From positions 1,488,001 to 1,552,000 of the forward strand of contig NZ_JAFFHZ010000001.1 in the NCBI RefSeq assembly GCF_017052585.1: a stretch of DNA of 64,000 nucleotides. The letters are read 5' to 3'. This document shows, in pieces, positions 16,648 through 25,361 of the stretch (position 1 is its first letter; every line of letters begins with the position of its first letter). The notes under the pieces are model-generated. The model was not told where the DNA came from. It searched no databases and saw only the letters and a program-made list of their open reading frames with translations. The DNA is from Paenibacillus apiarius (GTDB lineage Bacteria > Bacillota > Bacilli > Paenibacillales > Paenibacillaceae). The translations under genes were made by a program, and so were the position numbers.

Positions 16648-17406
16648 TTAAGCGAAATAGACACAGATCTTATTGTCATTGACATCTTCGATCTGAATGT
16701 CCATATCATATATTTCCTGCAATACGGACGGAACAATAATCTCTTCGGTCGTGCCTTCTCTAACGACTCTGCCGTTCTTGAGCGCAACGATATAATCCGA
16801 ATAACAGGAAGCAAAATTAATATCATGGATGACGATAACGATCGTCTTGCCAAGCTCATCCACCAGTCTCCGCAAAATTTTCATGATTTGCACGGAATGC
16901 TTCATGTCCAAATTGTTCAGAGGCTCATCCAGAAGGATATACTCCGTATTTTGGGCGATGACCATGGCGATGTAGGCCCGCTGCTTCTGGCCGCCGCTTA
17001 GTTGGTCCAGGTATTTATGCTCTATATCCTTGAGATCCATATATTCAATCGCTTCATCGACATATTTCCAGTCCTCTGCCGTCAGTCTGCCTTGCGAATA
17101 TGGGAATCGACCGAAGGATACAAGTTCCCGAATCGTCAAGCGGAGATTGATATGGTTGGACTGCTTCAGGATCGATATTTTTTTCGCCAGATCGTTGCTC
17201 TTGCATTGACTGATGTCCTGCTCATCGATGTAAATGTCCCCCTCATCCTTCGAAATCAGGCGGCTGATCATCGACAGCAGCGTGCTCTTCCCGGCCCCGT
17301 TCGGACCGATAAAGGAGGTGATTTTGCCCTTCTCTATCGTAACGGACACCCGCTCCACCACGTTTTTGCTTCCATATTGCTTCGAGACATTTCTTACTTC
17401 TACCAC
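16648..17406 (-). CDS. yclP: Siderophore ABC transporter ATPase (YclP-like)
   Basis: A 252-residue ABC ATPase energising ferric-siderophore import, identical in length to Bacillus YclP. Walker A GPNGAGKST (near residue 36), signature LSGGQKQR, Walker B YILLDEP with the switch VIHDINFA. GTG start overlapping the end of yclO by 7 nt, with AAAGGAGA upstream, so it is translationally coupled. A 126-nt gap separates it from yclQ. Confidence 0.93.
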   Translation of the reverse strand: MVEVRNVSKQYGSKNVVERVSVTIEKGKITSFIGPNGAGKSTLLSMISRLISKDEGDIYIDEQDISQCKSNDLAKKISILKQSNHINLRLTIRELVSFGRFPYSQGRLTAEDWKYVDEAIEYMDLKDIEHKYLDQLSGGQKQRAYIAMVIAQNTEYILLDEPLNNLDMKHSVQIMKILRRLVDELGKTIVIVIHDINFASCYSDYIVALKNGRVVREGTTEEIIVPSVLQEIYDMDIQIEDVNDNKICVYFA

Positions 17407-18350
17407 GATTTATTCTCCTTTAATAGAAGATAGATGAAGTAACCTCCGCCGACGAAATTGATAATGACGCTCAAGGTTGTGGAGAAGGTAAACACTCTTT
17501 CCACAATCAACTGTCCTCCGACTAACGCAATGATGCTGATGAGGACGGAACCTAAAATCAAAAACTTATGCTGATACGTCTTCAAAAACTCATACGTCAC
17601 GTTCACGACGAGCAGCCCCAGGAACGTGATGGGACCGACCAGTGCCGTTGAGATGGATATGAGTATCGCGACGACGATCAGCAGCCGTTTGACCACGTAA
17701 TCATAATCGACGCCCAGGTTGATGGCCTGCTCTCTTCCCAGCGACAGCACATCCAAGTACTTGGTGAATCGCATGAAATACAACGATACGAGCAGCACCG
17801 CGATGATGGCGATAATAAGCAGATCGGTTTTGATATTGTTGAAGCTGGCGAACATCTTATCCTGCACGACGGCGAACTCATTCGGATCGATGAGCACCTG
17901 CATGAACGTGGACAGGCTTCCGAACAAGGTGCCGAAAATCAATCCGATTAACAACAAGAAATAAATATTTTGATCTTCGCGTTTGAAAATGACTTTGTAT
18001 AAAATACTTGAAAAGAGAACCATAAGGCCAACGGAAATGATAAAGTTGATATTGCTGTTCGTTATCGTTGCATTCATCGAGCCGAATACGAAAATGACGA
18101 ACGTCTGGATTAACATATATAGCGAATCCAAGCCTAAAATGCTCGGCGTCAGTATGCGGTTGTTCGTTATGGTCTGGAATACGGTCGTCGCAAAAGCGAT
18201 GCAGCCCCCGGTCAAAATGATGGCGAGCACCTTCATGCCTCTTCGTGGAAGGACATAACCCCAGTTGGTTCCGATTTTGAAAAATACAAATACGGCAATC
18301 AACGCGACGGCAATGGCGGCGAGCGCTCCCAGTTTTCCTTTATAGCCCAT
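17400..18350 (-). CDS. yclO: Siderophore ABC transporter permease (YclO-like)
   Basis: A 316-residue FecCD-type permease with about nine transmembrane segments. The conserved VGPITFLGLLVVNVTYEFL near residue 235 is the ATPase-coupling region of the family. It overlaps yclN at its start by 11 nt and yclP at its end by 7 nt. Pairs with YclN to form the membrane channel. Confidence 0.92.
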   Translation of the reverse strand: MGYKGKLGALAAIAVALIAVFVFFKIGTNWGYVLPRRGMKVLAIILTGGCIAFATTVFQTITNNRILTPSILGLDSLYMLIQTFVIFVFGSMNATITNSNINFIISVGLMVLFSSILYKVIFKREDQNIYFLLLIGLIFGTLFGSLSTFMQVLIDPNEFAVVQDKMFASFNNIKTDLLIIAIIAVLLVSLYFMRFTKYLDVLSLGREQAINLGVDYDYVVKRLLIVVAILISISTALVGPITFLGLLVVNVTYEFLKTYQHKFLILGSVLISIIALVGGQLIVERVFTFSTTLSVIINFVGGGYFIYLLLKENKSW

Positions 18351-19293
18351 GCGCCCTTCTCCTCATCAGTAAGTAAACGAAAATAGCACTGCCTATGATA
18401 CCGACGGTCAAGCTAATCGAAATCTCATACGGATAAATAATGATTCGACCGAGTATATCACAGAACAAGACGAATACGGCCCCAAGCAGAGCGGTATGAG
18501 AAAGGCTGTTCTTCAAATGATCCCCTTGGTATATGGACACGATGTTCGGCACAATCAAGCCCAGAAACGGGATCGTCCCTACCGTCAACACAACGGAGGA
18601 GGTCACCAGAGCTACGATTACCAAGCCGATATTCACGACCCGCTTGTAATTCAACCCCAAGTTCTTGGAGAAATCCTCGCCCATTCCGGCAACCGTAAAT
18701 TTATTGGCGTACAGGTAAGCAATCACGATGAGCGGAATGCTGATATACATCAGCTCGTACCGCCCCTTCAGAATCATGGAGAAATCGCCCTGCAGCCATG
18801 AGGACATATTCTGAATCAAATCGTACTTATATGCGAAAAAGGTAGAAATCGAACTGATAATGTTGCCGAACATCAACCCGACAAGCGGAATGAAGATCGT
18901 ATCTTTGAACTTGATCTTGTCCAGTATCTTCATGAATACGAAAGTTCCAAGCAAGGCAAATACGAAGGCGACAATCATCTTCACCAGCGGGCTTGCGCTC
19001 GTAAATAACATCAAAGATACGAGAATGCCCAGCCTGGCCGAATCCAACGTGCCGGCCGTTGTCGGCGACACGAACTTATTGCGGCTTAACTGCTGCATGA
19101 TCAAGCCGCAGATGCTCATGCTGACGCCTGCAAGAATAATGCTGATGAGGCGCGGAAGCCTGCTGACGAGCAAAATTTGTGCTTGGTCATCCGATAATGT
19201 GAACAGATCCAGCGGCGTAATGTCCTTGACCCCGATAAAAATCGAAGCAAATGAAAAAATAATGAGGGCGATAACCAAGTATCTTATTTTCAT
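18340..19293 (-). CDS. yclN: Siderophore ABC transporter permease (YclN-like)
   Basis: A 317-residue FecCD-type permease, first gene of the operon. Start 19293 (MKIRYLVIAL) follows AAGGAAGAG; the longer frame to 19380 overlaps the Fur-box region and is rejected. About nine membrane segments, with the family motif VGTIPFLGLIVPNIVSIY near residue 245. Expression should be repressed by Fur when iron is sufficient, given two boxes around its promoter. Confidence 0.92.
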   Translation of the reverse strand: MKIRYLVIALIIFSFASIFIGVKDITPLDLFTLSDDQAQILLVSRLPRLISIILAGVSMSICGLIMQQLSRNKFVSPTTAGTLDSARLGILVSLMLFTSASPLVKMIVAFVFALLGTFVFMKILDKIKFKDTIFIPLVGLMFGNIISSISTFFAYKYDLIQNMSSWLQGDFSMILKGRYELMYISIPLIVIAYLYANKFTVAGMGEDFSKNLGLNYKRVVNIGLVIVALVTSSVVLTVGTIPFLGLIVPNIVSIYQGDHLKNSLSHTALLGAVFVLFCDILGRIIIYPYEISISLTVGIIGSAIFVYLLMRRRAHGL

Positions 19294-19364
19294 GACTCTT
19301 CCTTTTTGAGGAGTTTGTATTCTGCTTATGTAGCAACTGAAACATAGGTAAATAAGAGTAGTAA

Positions 19365-19379
19365 TGAGATTCATTATCA
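19365..19379. promoter_or_regulatory. Second Fur box (downstream of the yclN start point)
   Basis: TGAGATTCATTATCA matches the 7-1-7 Fur consensus TGATAATNATTATCA at all but two specified positions, the right half perfectly. It lies at about +9 to +23. Confidence 0.65.
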
Positions 19380-19394
19380 TTCAACTCAAAGAGT

Positions 19395-19423
19395 ATTGTA
19401 GCCTACCTAATAACGAGTGTCAA
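19395..19423 (-). promoter_or_regulatory. SigA promoter of yclNOPQ
   Basis: Minus-strand TTGACA (19423-19418), a 17-bp spacer, TACAAT (19400-19395). The predicted start is near 19388. Confidence 0.85.
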
Positions 19424-19429
19424 GGATAA

Positions 19430-19444
19430 TGATAATTATTATCA
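19430..19444. promoter_or_regulatory. Perfect Fur box upstream of yclN
   Basis: TGATAATTATTATCA is an exact 7-1-7 Fur box, immediately upstream of the -35 of the yclN promoter. Confidence 0.9.
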
Positions 19445-19721
19445 TTGGAAAATAATAATACTACCACCGCATCGTGTTTGGCGGTTCTACGGCTGCAAAA
19501 TATTAGTAAGTTGAACATTCCATTTTCTGCTATAATACATCTAATCGTTTACCGTTAATCGACATCACCCCATATTTTTCGACCTCCACGATGGTTAGGA
19601 CATGCTTGCCGGCACCCCCGACATGAAGCAAAATCCAAGGCGATCTATTGAAGTATAACACAGCCAAGAGAGGCTTCAGATTTGAATTCACAGGCTACCT
19701 ATTTTATGGGAGGCGGTAATT

Positions 19722-21122
19722 ATGAAAAATGAGGCGGCAGGCAGCAAGCCGAATATCGTATTCGTGTTGACGGACGATCAAGGAGCATGGGCTATGGGAT
19801 GTGCCGGAAATCATGAAATTCACACGCCGAACCTCGACCAGATTGCTGCGCAGGGAGTCCGGTTCGCCAACTTCTTCTGCACCTCACCCGTCTGTTCCCC
19901 TGCGCGGGCATCGCTGTTCACGGGCCGCATTCCGTCGCAGCACGGCGTCCACGACTGGATCCGGGAAGGGAATATCGGCCCGGATGCGACTCCGTATTTG
20001 GCAGGCCAGACTGCCTTCACCGAAATTTTGGCGGAGAACGGTTATGTCTGCGGCATCAGCGGGAAATGGCATCTCGGTGACAGCATGACACCGCAAAAGG
20101 GCTTCACCCACTGGTTCGTTCACCAGACCGGAGGGAGTCCCTATTACAATGCGCCAATGGTGAGGGAAGGGGAGCTCGTCTGCGAGAAAGGCTACATTAC
20201 CGATGTCATTACGGATGATGCGCTGCAGTTTCTGGAATGGCAGGACGGCTCGCGGCCTTTTTATTTGAGCGTTCATTATACAGCGCCGCACAGCCCTTGG
20301 ATTGGGAACCATCCGAAAGCCTACACCGATCTGTACGCTGACTGTCCGTTCGAGACGTGTCCGCAAGAGCCCGAACACCCTTGGCGAATCCCGGCCGTTC
20401 CTGGACCAGAGAACCCGCGGGAGAATGCTATCGGCTATTACGCCGCCATCACGGCGCTGGATGCCAACGTAGGCCGGATTCTCCACAAGCTCGACGAGAA
20501 AGGTTTACGGGACAATACGCTCGTCATCTTCATGAGCGACAACGGGTTCAACACGGGGCATCACGGCATATGGGGCAAAGGCAACGGCACGTTCCCGCAA
20601 AATATGTACGACACCTCTGTCAAGGTTCCCGCGCTGTTCAGTCATAACGGGCGAATCCCGCTCGGCATCGTCTGCGAGCAGCTGGTGAGCGGGTATGATT
20701 TTATGCCCACACTGCTCGATTATGTCGGCTTGACGCACGACGAGGCCGGGCGGCTCCCGGGGAGCAGCTTCCTCCCGCTTCTGCTCGGGGAAGAGATGAA
20801 GGAGCGGGACAATATCGTCATCTACGACGAATATGGGCCGGTTCGCATGATTCGGAGCAAGGAGTGGAAGTATGTTCACCGCTATCCCTACGGCCCGCAC
20901 GAGCTGTATCATCTGGCAGCCGATCCGGGAGAGCGCAGCAATCTGATAGATGATCCGGACTATTGCCGCCAAGCGGCCACGATGAAGGCTCAGCTCGAAG
21001 CCTGGTTCCACCGTTATGTCGACCCTGCCTTGGACGGGACGAAGGAGGCCGTCTACGGCTCCGGACAATTGCGTCTGGCCGGTCTCGCTAGCCGCGGCGA
21101 GAAGGTGTACGAAGAGCAATGA
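19722..21122 (+). CDS. Sulfatase (formylglycine-dependent, alkaline-phosphatase superfamily)
   Basis: A 466-residue type I sulfatase. The N-terminal IVFVLTDDQ gives the metal-binding Asp pair (Asp18-Asp19), and CSPAR at residues 58-62 is the C-x-P-x-R sequence oxidised to formylglycine. ISGKWHLGD and FMSDNGFNTGHHGIWGKG supply the other catalytic-site residues. No signal peptide, so it is probably cytoplasmic and acts on a small sulfate ester. GGGAGG at 7 nt supports the start. No sulfatase-maturation enzyme or sulfate-transport gene is nearby, so the substrate cannot be inferred. TATAAT at 19531-19536 may belong to its promoter. Confidence 0.9.
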   Translation: MKNEAAGSKPNIVFVLTDDQGAWAMGCAGNHEIHTPNLDQIAAQGVRFANFFCTSPVCSPARASLFTGRIPSQHGVHDWIREGNIGPDATPYLAGQTAFTEILAENGYVCGISGKWHLGDSMTPQKGFTHWFVHQTGGSPYYNAPMVREGELVCEKGYITDVITDDALQFLEWQDGSRPFYLSVHYTAPHSPWIGNHPKAYTDLYADCPFETCPQEPEHPWRIPAVPGPENPRENAIGYYAAITALDANVGRILHKLDEKGLRDNTLVIFMSDNGFNTGHHGIWGKGNGTFPQNMYDTSVKVPALFSHNGRIPLGIVCEQLVSGYDFMPTLLDYVGLTHDEAGRLPGSSFLPLLLGEEMKERDNIVIYDEYGPVRMIRSKEWKYVHRYPYGPHELYHLAADPGERSNLIDDPDYCRQAATMKAQLEAWFHRYVDPALDGTKEAVYGSGQLRLAGLASRGEKVYEEQ

Positions 21123-21126
21123 AACG

Positions 21127-21176
21127 GACCCTGGATTCCCTGGATATCCCGCATTTTCTCCAGAGAATTCAGGGTC
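21127..21176 (+). terminator. Long imperfect hairpin after the sulfatase gene
   Basis: GACCCTG/CAGGGTC outer pair with an inner ATTCcCTGGA/TCCAGaGAAT stem, just past the sulfatase stop. There is no T run, so it may be a weak terminator or a 3'-protecting stem. It overlaps the end of the kinase remnant on the other strand. Confidence 0.45.
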
Positions 21177-21381
21177 TATCAAGCCGCAATTCCGCTTCCG
21201 TAATGACAGGCAGGCTGATCGTAAAGGCAGTCCCTTGCTGCGGCAAGCTCTCCACCGATATGCTTCCGCCATGGTTGTCAATAATATTGTAGCTGACCAT
21301 CAGGCCAAGGCCCGTTCCCGAATCCTTCGTCGTATAGAAGGGCTGCCCGAGCATCTCCAGCTTGTCCCGAATGGAATTTCC
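21169..21381 (-). pseudogene. Histidine-kinase C-terminal remnant (HATPase end)
   Basis: About 70 residues align in kind with the end of sporulation-type histidine kinases: the region reading LEMLGQPFYTTKDSGTGLGL contains the F box and G2 box, then VSYNIIDNHGGSISVESLP. The dimerisation, N-box and D-box parts are missing. Upstream (21382-21558) the frame continues through unrelated sequence and palindromes. A deletion remnant, not a functional kinase. Confidence 0.8.
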
Positions 21382-21469
21382 TCGTTCACGAATCAACCTT
21401 TTTCCAAAAATGCTGGGGAGGAGGTATTTCCCCAGGAGGCAGGCAAGAGAATGTGGCGCGAAGGGGGAG

Positions 21470-21648
21470 AACTGCAATTGTGCAGTTATTTTTGCGGAAA
21501 TCCGGCTTTTTCGGCCCATCAAGTGCAATTGCGCAGTTAAAATCGCATGTTTTACCATTATTTATGAGGTTGCGTGAAAATAAACTGCACTTTTGCAGTC
21601 CAGAACCTTGAATGGCAAGAGCCAGGGCCAAGCAAATGCACAATTGCA
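21470..21648. repeat. Cluster of four TGCA-N4-TGCA palindromes
   Basis: Four related dyads occur at 21470-21487 (AACTGCAATTGTGCAGTT), 21521-21538 (TGCAATTGCGCA core), 21583-21599 (ACTGCACTTTTGCAGT) and 21637-21648 (TGCACAATTGCA). Centres are about 50, 62 and 51 bases apart. They lie in non-coding, eroded sequence between the sulfatase/kinase remnant and the EEP gene. Confidence 0.6.
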
Positions 21649-21819
21649 GTAGGAGCGTCGTTGCTAATGCGTTTTTGAAAGAACTGTTTAACAGAACGGC
21701 GTGACAGTGCCTATTGAAAGGGCTTCCGGGATAACTGAGAACCGTCATTGACGGCTGACGCAATCTGTGCAAAGGTAGGAAGCATAGGACGATATCCATG
21801 CAATCAGTCGGGGGGTGCA

Positions 21820-22563
21820 ATGATGATGCAGATACAAGCTTCGCTAACCGTCATGTCATACAATATTCAGCATGGCCGCGGAATGGATGACCGGTACGAT
21901 CCGGTCCGGATTGCGAATGTCATTCGTGATTCCGGCGCGGATATTATCGGTCTGCAGGAGGTTGATCGCCACTTCGCAGACCGGAGCAACTACGAAGATA
22001 CGATTGCCGTATTGGCCGGGCATTTGGAGATGAATTACGCCTATGGCGCCAACTTGGATTGGGCCCCCGAGCCGGGACGCAGCGAGCGGCGTCAATACGG
22101 GATAGCCGTGTTAAGCAAATTCCCGATCGTGATGCAGCGCCATTACCTGCTGAACAGCTTCGGCAACGAACAGCGCGGACTGCTGGAGACGGAGATCGAC
22201 GTTAAAGGGACCCGGCTGTTTTTCTATGCGGCCCACCTCGGCTTGGAAGAAAACGAACGGATGGCGCAAACAGAGAAAATTCTCGAAATTGCCGCGGCAC
22301 GAGCAGGTTCTGCCATTGTCGCGGGCGACTTCAATGCTTATCCGGACGGTCCGGAGATTACGAACATGACCCGGGAATTCCGCAATGTGTTCGCCGATGT
22401 TCCGATGGCATATACGTATCCGGCCGGCAATGCGGCTGAAACGATCGACTACATCCTCATTGGCAGCGAGGTTTTCATCGGAGAGCGGCGCGAGGTTATC
22501 CAGACGTTGGCGTCAGATCACTACCCTATCGCTGCAAGCTTGTCGTTATCGCGGAGACGGTAG
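21820..22563 (+). CDS. Endonuclease/exonuclease/phosphatase (EEP) family hydrolase
   Basis: A 247-residue EEP-fold metal-dependent phosphodiesterase/phosphatase. Key motifs in order: SYNIQHGRG (Asn), IIGLQEVDRHF (metal-binding Glu), YAAHLGL, VAGDFNAY (Asp, Asn) and LASDHYPI (catalytic Asp-His). Three ATGs in tandem (21820, 21823, 21826) follow GGGGGGTG; the exact one is uncertain. No signal peptide. Substrates in this family range from DNA to inositol phosphates and sphingomyelin, so no specific one is claimed. Confidence 0.85.
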   Translation: MMMQIQASLTVMSYNIQHGRGMDDRYDPVRIANVIRDSGADIIGLQEVDRHFADRSNYEDTIAVLAGHLEMNYAYGANLDWAPEPGRSERRQYGIAVLSKFPIVMQRHYLLNSFGNEQRGLLETEIDVKGTRLFFYAAHLGLEENERMAQTEKILEIAAARAGSAIVAGDFNAYPDGPEITNMTREFRNVFADVPMAYTYPAGNAAETIDYILIGSEVFIGERREVIQTLASDHYPIAASLSLSRRR

Positions 22564-22569
22564 CACGCT

Positions 22570-22628
22570 AAGGAGCGCCGCGGCTCTCCAAGCGGGAATC
22601 AATCCCCCGCGAGGGGCGCTCCTTTTTT
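22570..22628 (+). terminator. Terminator after the EEP gene
   Basis: GGAGCGCC pairs with GGCGCTCC around a 35-nt structured loop, followed by TTTTTT. Confidence 0.8.
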
Positions 22629-22828
22629 CGGCTTCCATCCCATATTCATCCAAGCATGCACTCGACCATCAGTCGGTGCCAGTTGATATTTACCCTATCG
22701 TATCCTGATATGTTCAGCACCCTTTTGCGGCTGACCTGCCAAGAACACGATGCAGCATAGCATCAATGCCATATACTCCAACAGCAGAAGCACGGAAAGG
22801 GGCCGAAGGCATCCCGTCTCCCCGCTAC

Positions 22829-22868
22829 GAAAAAAAGAGCGGCCTCCTTGTCGATCTTGGAAGCCGCG
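22829..22868 (-). terminator. Terminator after the first EamA gene
   Basis: Minus-strand GCGGCTTCC / GGAGGCCGC stem (two mismatches) followed by TCTTTTTTTC, just after the stop at 22881. Confidence 0.75.
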
Positions 22869-22880
22869 ACACTATAACTG

Positions 22881-23777
22881 CTAAATCGCTCTCTCCTGCC
22901 CGGACGTCTCCTTCACCTTCGGCTTAACCAGTGCGAAGCCCATTCCGCCGAAAATCAATACAATGCCCGCAATCTGCATGCCGGTTGGCCGGAATCCGGT
23001 GAACACCGTGTCCAGCAAGATGGCTACAGCCGGATCGAGAAAGACGAGCGCCGAAATAATGCGCGTCGGCAAATAACGCAAGCTGTCAAAAAACAAATAA
23101 TAGACAAATCCGGTATGAATGAATCCCGTAGCCACAATGGCACCCCAATTGCTTGCCGTTACACCTTCAAAAGCATTGAAATCGACAAACGGCAGCAAAA
23201 TGAAGATGCCGAGCGTTGTTTGCAGAACAGTCATCGCATAGGCGCTCATATTCGACACCCCCTTGCCCAGCAAGGTCGTAAACGCATAGAACAGAGCGGC
23301 CAGCAGCGCCCAGACCACACCCGAAGACAGCAATTCATCAAATGAAGTGCCGCTATTAAGGCCAATGACGAGCAAAGTGCCGATGAAACAGATGATGATC
23401 GACAGAAATGCCAGCAGCGTCAATCTTTCTTTAAATACGATGCTTCCGATCAGAATAACGAGCACCGGAGCCAGATGATAGATTGAAATGGCTATCGTAA
23501 TGGACATCAGCTCAAAGGCTTTGAATAGAAATACCCAATTGAATACGAGAAAAACGCCGCAGGCCAAAATTTGCGCAATTTCCCGCTTGCTCCATCTTTC
23601 TCGCTTATATTGTCCGGACAAGACCCAACAGAGACTTAAAAACAACGTCGCGCAAATACAGCGCACAAAGACCAATTCGAGTGACGGCAGCCCCGTATGC
23701 TCGGAGAAGAAGCCGATCGAACCGAATATGCACATCGAAATGATCATTTTAACCATAGGCAGTGATAATGACTTCAT
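22881..23777 (-). CDS. EamA-family (DMT) transporter
   Basis: A 298-residue protein with ten predicted membrane helices in two EamA repeats of five. Repeat signatures are ALVFLDPAVAILLDTVFTG in the second half and LAPVLVILIGSIVFKERL in the first. DMT exporters move small metabolites such as amino acids, and the substrate is not predictable. It lies 109 nt downstream of a second EamA gene on the same strand; they may form one ArsR-controlled unit. The ribosome site (AGGGG) is weak. Confidence 0.88.
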   Translation of the reverse strand: MKSLSLPMVKMIISMCIFGSIGFFSEHTGLPSLELVFVRCICATLFLSLCWVLSGQYKRERWSKREIAQILACGVFLVFNWVFLFKAFELMSITIAISIYHLAPVLVILIGSIVFKERLTLLAFLSIIICFIGTLLVIGLNSGTSFDELLSSGVVWALLAALFYAFTTLLGKGVSNMSAYAMTVLQTTLGIFILLPFVDFNAFEGVTASNWGAIVATGFIHTGFVYYLFFDSLRYLPTRIISALVFLDPAVAILLDTVFTGFRPTGMQIAGIVLIFGGMGFALVKPKVKETSGQERAI

Positions 23778-23886
23778 ACTAGAATCAACCCCTAGATGTT
23801 ATAGCAATAACTACTAGTATATTATTTTTTTTGTATTCAGCCAACCGTTATTTTCCAAGGAGTCTAACTAACCTTCTTGGCCATAG

Positions 23887-24804
23887 TCATTTTTGATTAC
23901 CAAACATGGCGATATACAAACCAGACAATACGATAATCATGCCGAGCAGTTGCTGCCACGATACCGTTGAGCCATACAGCGCTACTGAAGCCAGCGTTGC
24001 GACGATGGGAACCAGATTTAAGTACATGCTCGCTTTCATGGCCCCGATTTGTTCGACTCCTTTGTTAAAAATGATATAGCCTACCAGCGTTCCGCATACG
24101 ACCATATAAAGCATCTCCTGCCATCCTTGCCATGACATTTGGGGAACCCGTTCCCAACCGCCTTCGAACGACGAGCTAATCGCAAGGAATATCGAACCGA
24201 ATAAGGTCGTCAACGCAGTTGTGAATAACGGCGATACCTCCTTCATTACCGCTTTCCCTGCCAGACCATATAGCACCCCGCATATCAATGCCGCCACAAA
24301 CATCAAATCTCCGATATTCAGTGACAAGGACAACAACGCGTCCAGCGAACCTTCCGTGATGACTATAAGCACGCCAATCGATGTTAGAAGGAGGCCAATC
24401 CCCGTTCTGCCGCTCCATGATTCCTTCAGAAACAGCACGGAGCCCAGCGCAGTGAACACGGGCATCGTCGCGATAATCAAGGAACCGTTAATGACCGAGG
24501 TATCATGCAGACCGGCGAAGAACAACGCGTTATAGCCGAATATGCCTGTGAAAGATACAAACAGCAAGCCTTTCCACCGCACTTTCAGCGCCCCCATATT
24601 CCATTCGGCTTGGATGGTGACGATTAAGGCCAATATAATTCCTGCCATGCCGAAGCGAATCGTGGCGGCCACAAGCGGAGGAATCTCGGTCACGACATGC
24701 TTCGCCGTCGCAAACGATCCTCCCCAAAATAAAGGGACGAGCAGCATCCATACGTACATTGAGCTCCATTTCGTTTTATCCTGCTTTGCCATGTTTCCAT
24801 TCAT
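23887..24804 (-). CDS. EamA-family (DMT) transporter
   Basis: A 305-residue ten-helix DMT transporter, N-terminus LVPLFWGGSFATAKHVV and the repeat motif TMPVFTALGSVLFLKESW. ATG 24804 follows AAGGAG. It lies just downstream of an ArsR gene with a perfect 18-bp palindrome between them, so it is the probable regulated target. Only distantly similar to the neighbouring EamA protein. Confidence 0.88.
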   Translation of the reverse strand: MNGNMAKQDKTKWSSMYVWMLLVPLFWGGSFATAKHVVTEIPPLVAATIRFGMAGIILALIVTIQAEWNMGALKVRWKGLLFVSFTGIFGYNALFFAGLHDTSVINGSLIIATMPVFTALGSVLFLKESWSGRTGIGLLLTSIGVLIVITEGSLDALLSLSLNIGDLMFVAALICGVLYGLAGKAVMKEVSPLFTTALTTLFGSIFLAISSSFEGGWERVPQMSWQGWQEMLYMVVCGTLVGYIIFNKGVEQIGAMKASMYLNLVPIVATLASVALYGSTVSWQQLLGMIIVLSGLYIAMFGNQK

Positions 24805-24833
24805 TTTGTTAGCTCCTTCTCCATTATAATAAT

Positions 24834-24851
24834 TATATGTTTAAACATATA
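24834..24851. promoter_or_regulatory. Operator-like palindrome between arsR and the EamA gene
   Basis: TATATGTTTAAACATATA is a perfect 18-bp palindrome in the 67-bp gap between the ArsR gene and the EamA gene. A half copy (TTTAAACATA, 25221-25230) lies upstream of the ArsR gene, as expected for an autoregulated repressor. Confidence 0.65.
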
Positions 24852-24871
24852 AACATTTAATTCAAAAAAAA

Positions 24872-25192
24872 TTAGTAGTTTGTCTCGATCGCCGCAATCA
24901 GCTCTTTAATTTGTGTCATGAATTCACTGGCGCGCAAAGAATAAAACTTTTCCGTGCCGTTTCTATCAAACGAAATCAGATCGGCTTGGCGCAATATTTT
25001 CAAATGATGCGATACCGTCGGTCTGGAAATCCCCATTTTTTCCGTAATTTGATTGACATTCAAGCTGCCTTGCTCCAGAAGCAGCATAATGATCTGTTGG
25101 CGATTCTCGTCTCCCAGCGCTTGGAAAATGGGAGTCGCTGCTTTGAATTTGTCCAACACAAGTTCTTTATTTCTGCATTCGAACGATTCCAT
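24872..25192 (-). CDS. ArsR-family transcriptional regulator
   Basis: A 106-residue winged-helix repressor. The core is FQALGDENRQQIIMLLLEQG, then the recognition helix region ISRPTVSHHLKILRQADLI and wing RNGTEKFYSLR. The ELCxC metal site of arsenic-type members is absent, so this is a metal-independent or differently sensing ArsR. It probably controls itself and the downstream EamA exporter through the palindrome sites. Confidence 0.88.
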   Translation of the reverse strand: MESFECRNKELVLDKFKAATPIFQALGDENRQQIIMLLLEQGSLNVNQITEKMGISRPTVSHHLKILRQADLISFDRNGTEKFYSLRASEFMTQIKELIAAIETNY

Positions 25193-25278
25193 CCAACCTG
25201 CGCCTCCTTATGTTGATACTTTTAAACATATTTATTTTATGCCAACTCCGATTGTTTTTCAACCGCCAGCATAGTAAA

Positions 25279-25312
25279 AAGAGCCCTCCTCCCGCAATGA
25301 AGGAAAGCTCTT
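25279..25312 (-). terminator. Terminator after the small membrane ORF
   Basis: Minus-strand AAGAGC...GCTCTT stem with an inner CCT/AGG pair, followed by TTTTTACT. It indicates that transcription of the unit above (25362-26726) ends here. Confidence 0.7.
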
Positions 25313-25361
25313 GCACGGACAGCCATTTTTAAGAAAGAGCAATCTGCAACATGCTGTCTGC

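Noticed and set aside
21382-21558. N-terminal half of the frame containing the kinase remnant
   Set aside because: This part reads through palindromic repeats and shows no kinase features, so only the C-terminal part is annotated.
21470-21648. Possible CRISPR-like array
   Set aside because: The repeated unit is a 12-18-bp palindrome with differing cores and irregular flanks; there are no uniform repeats or cas genes.
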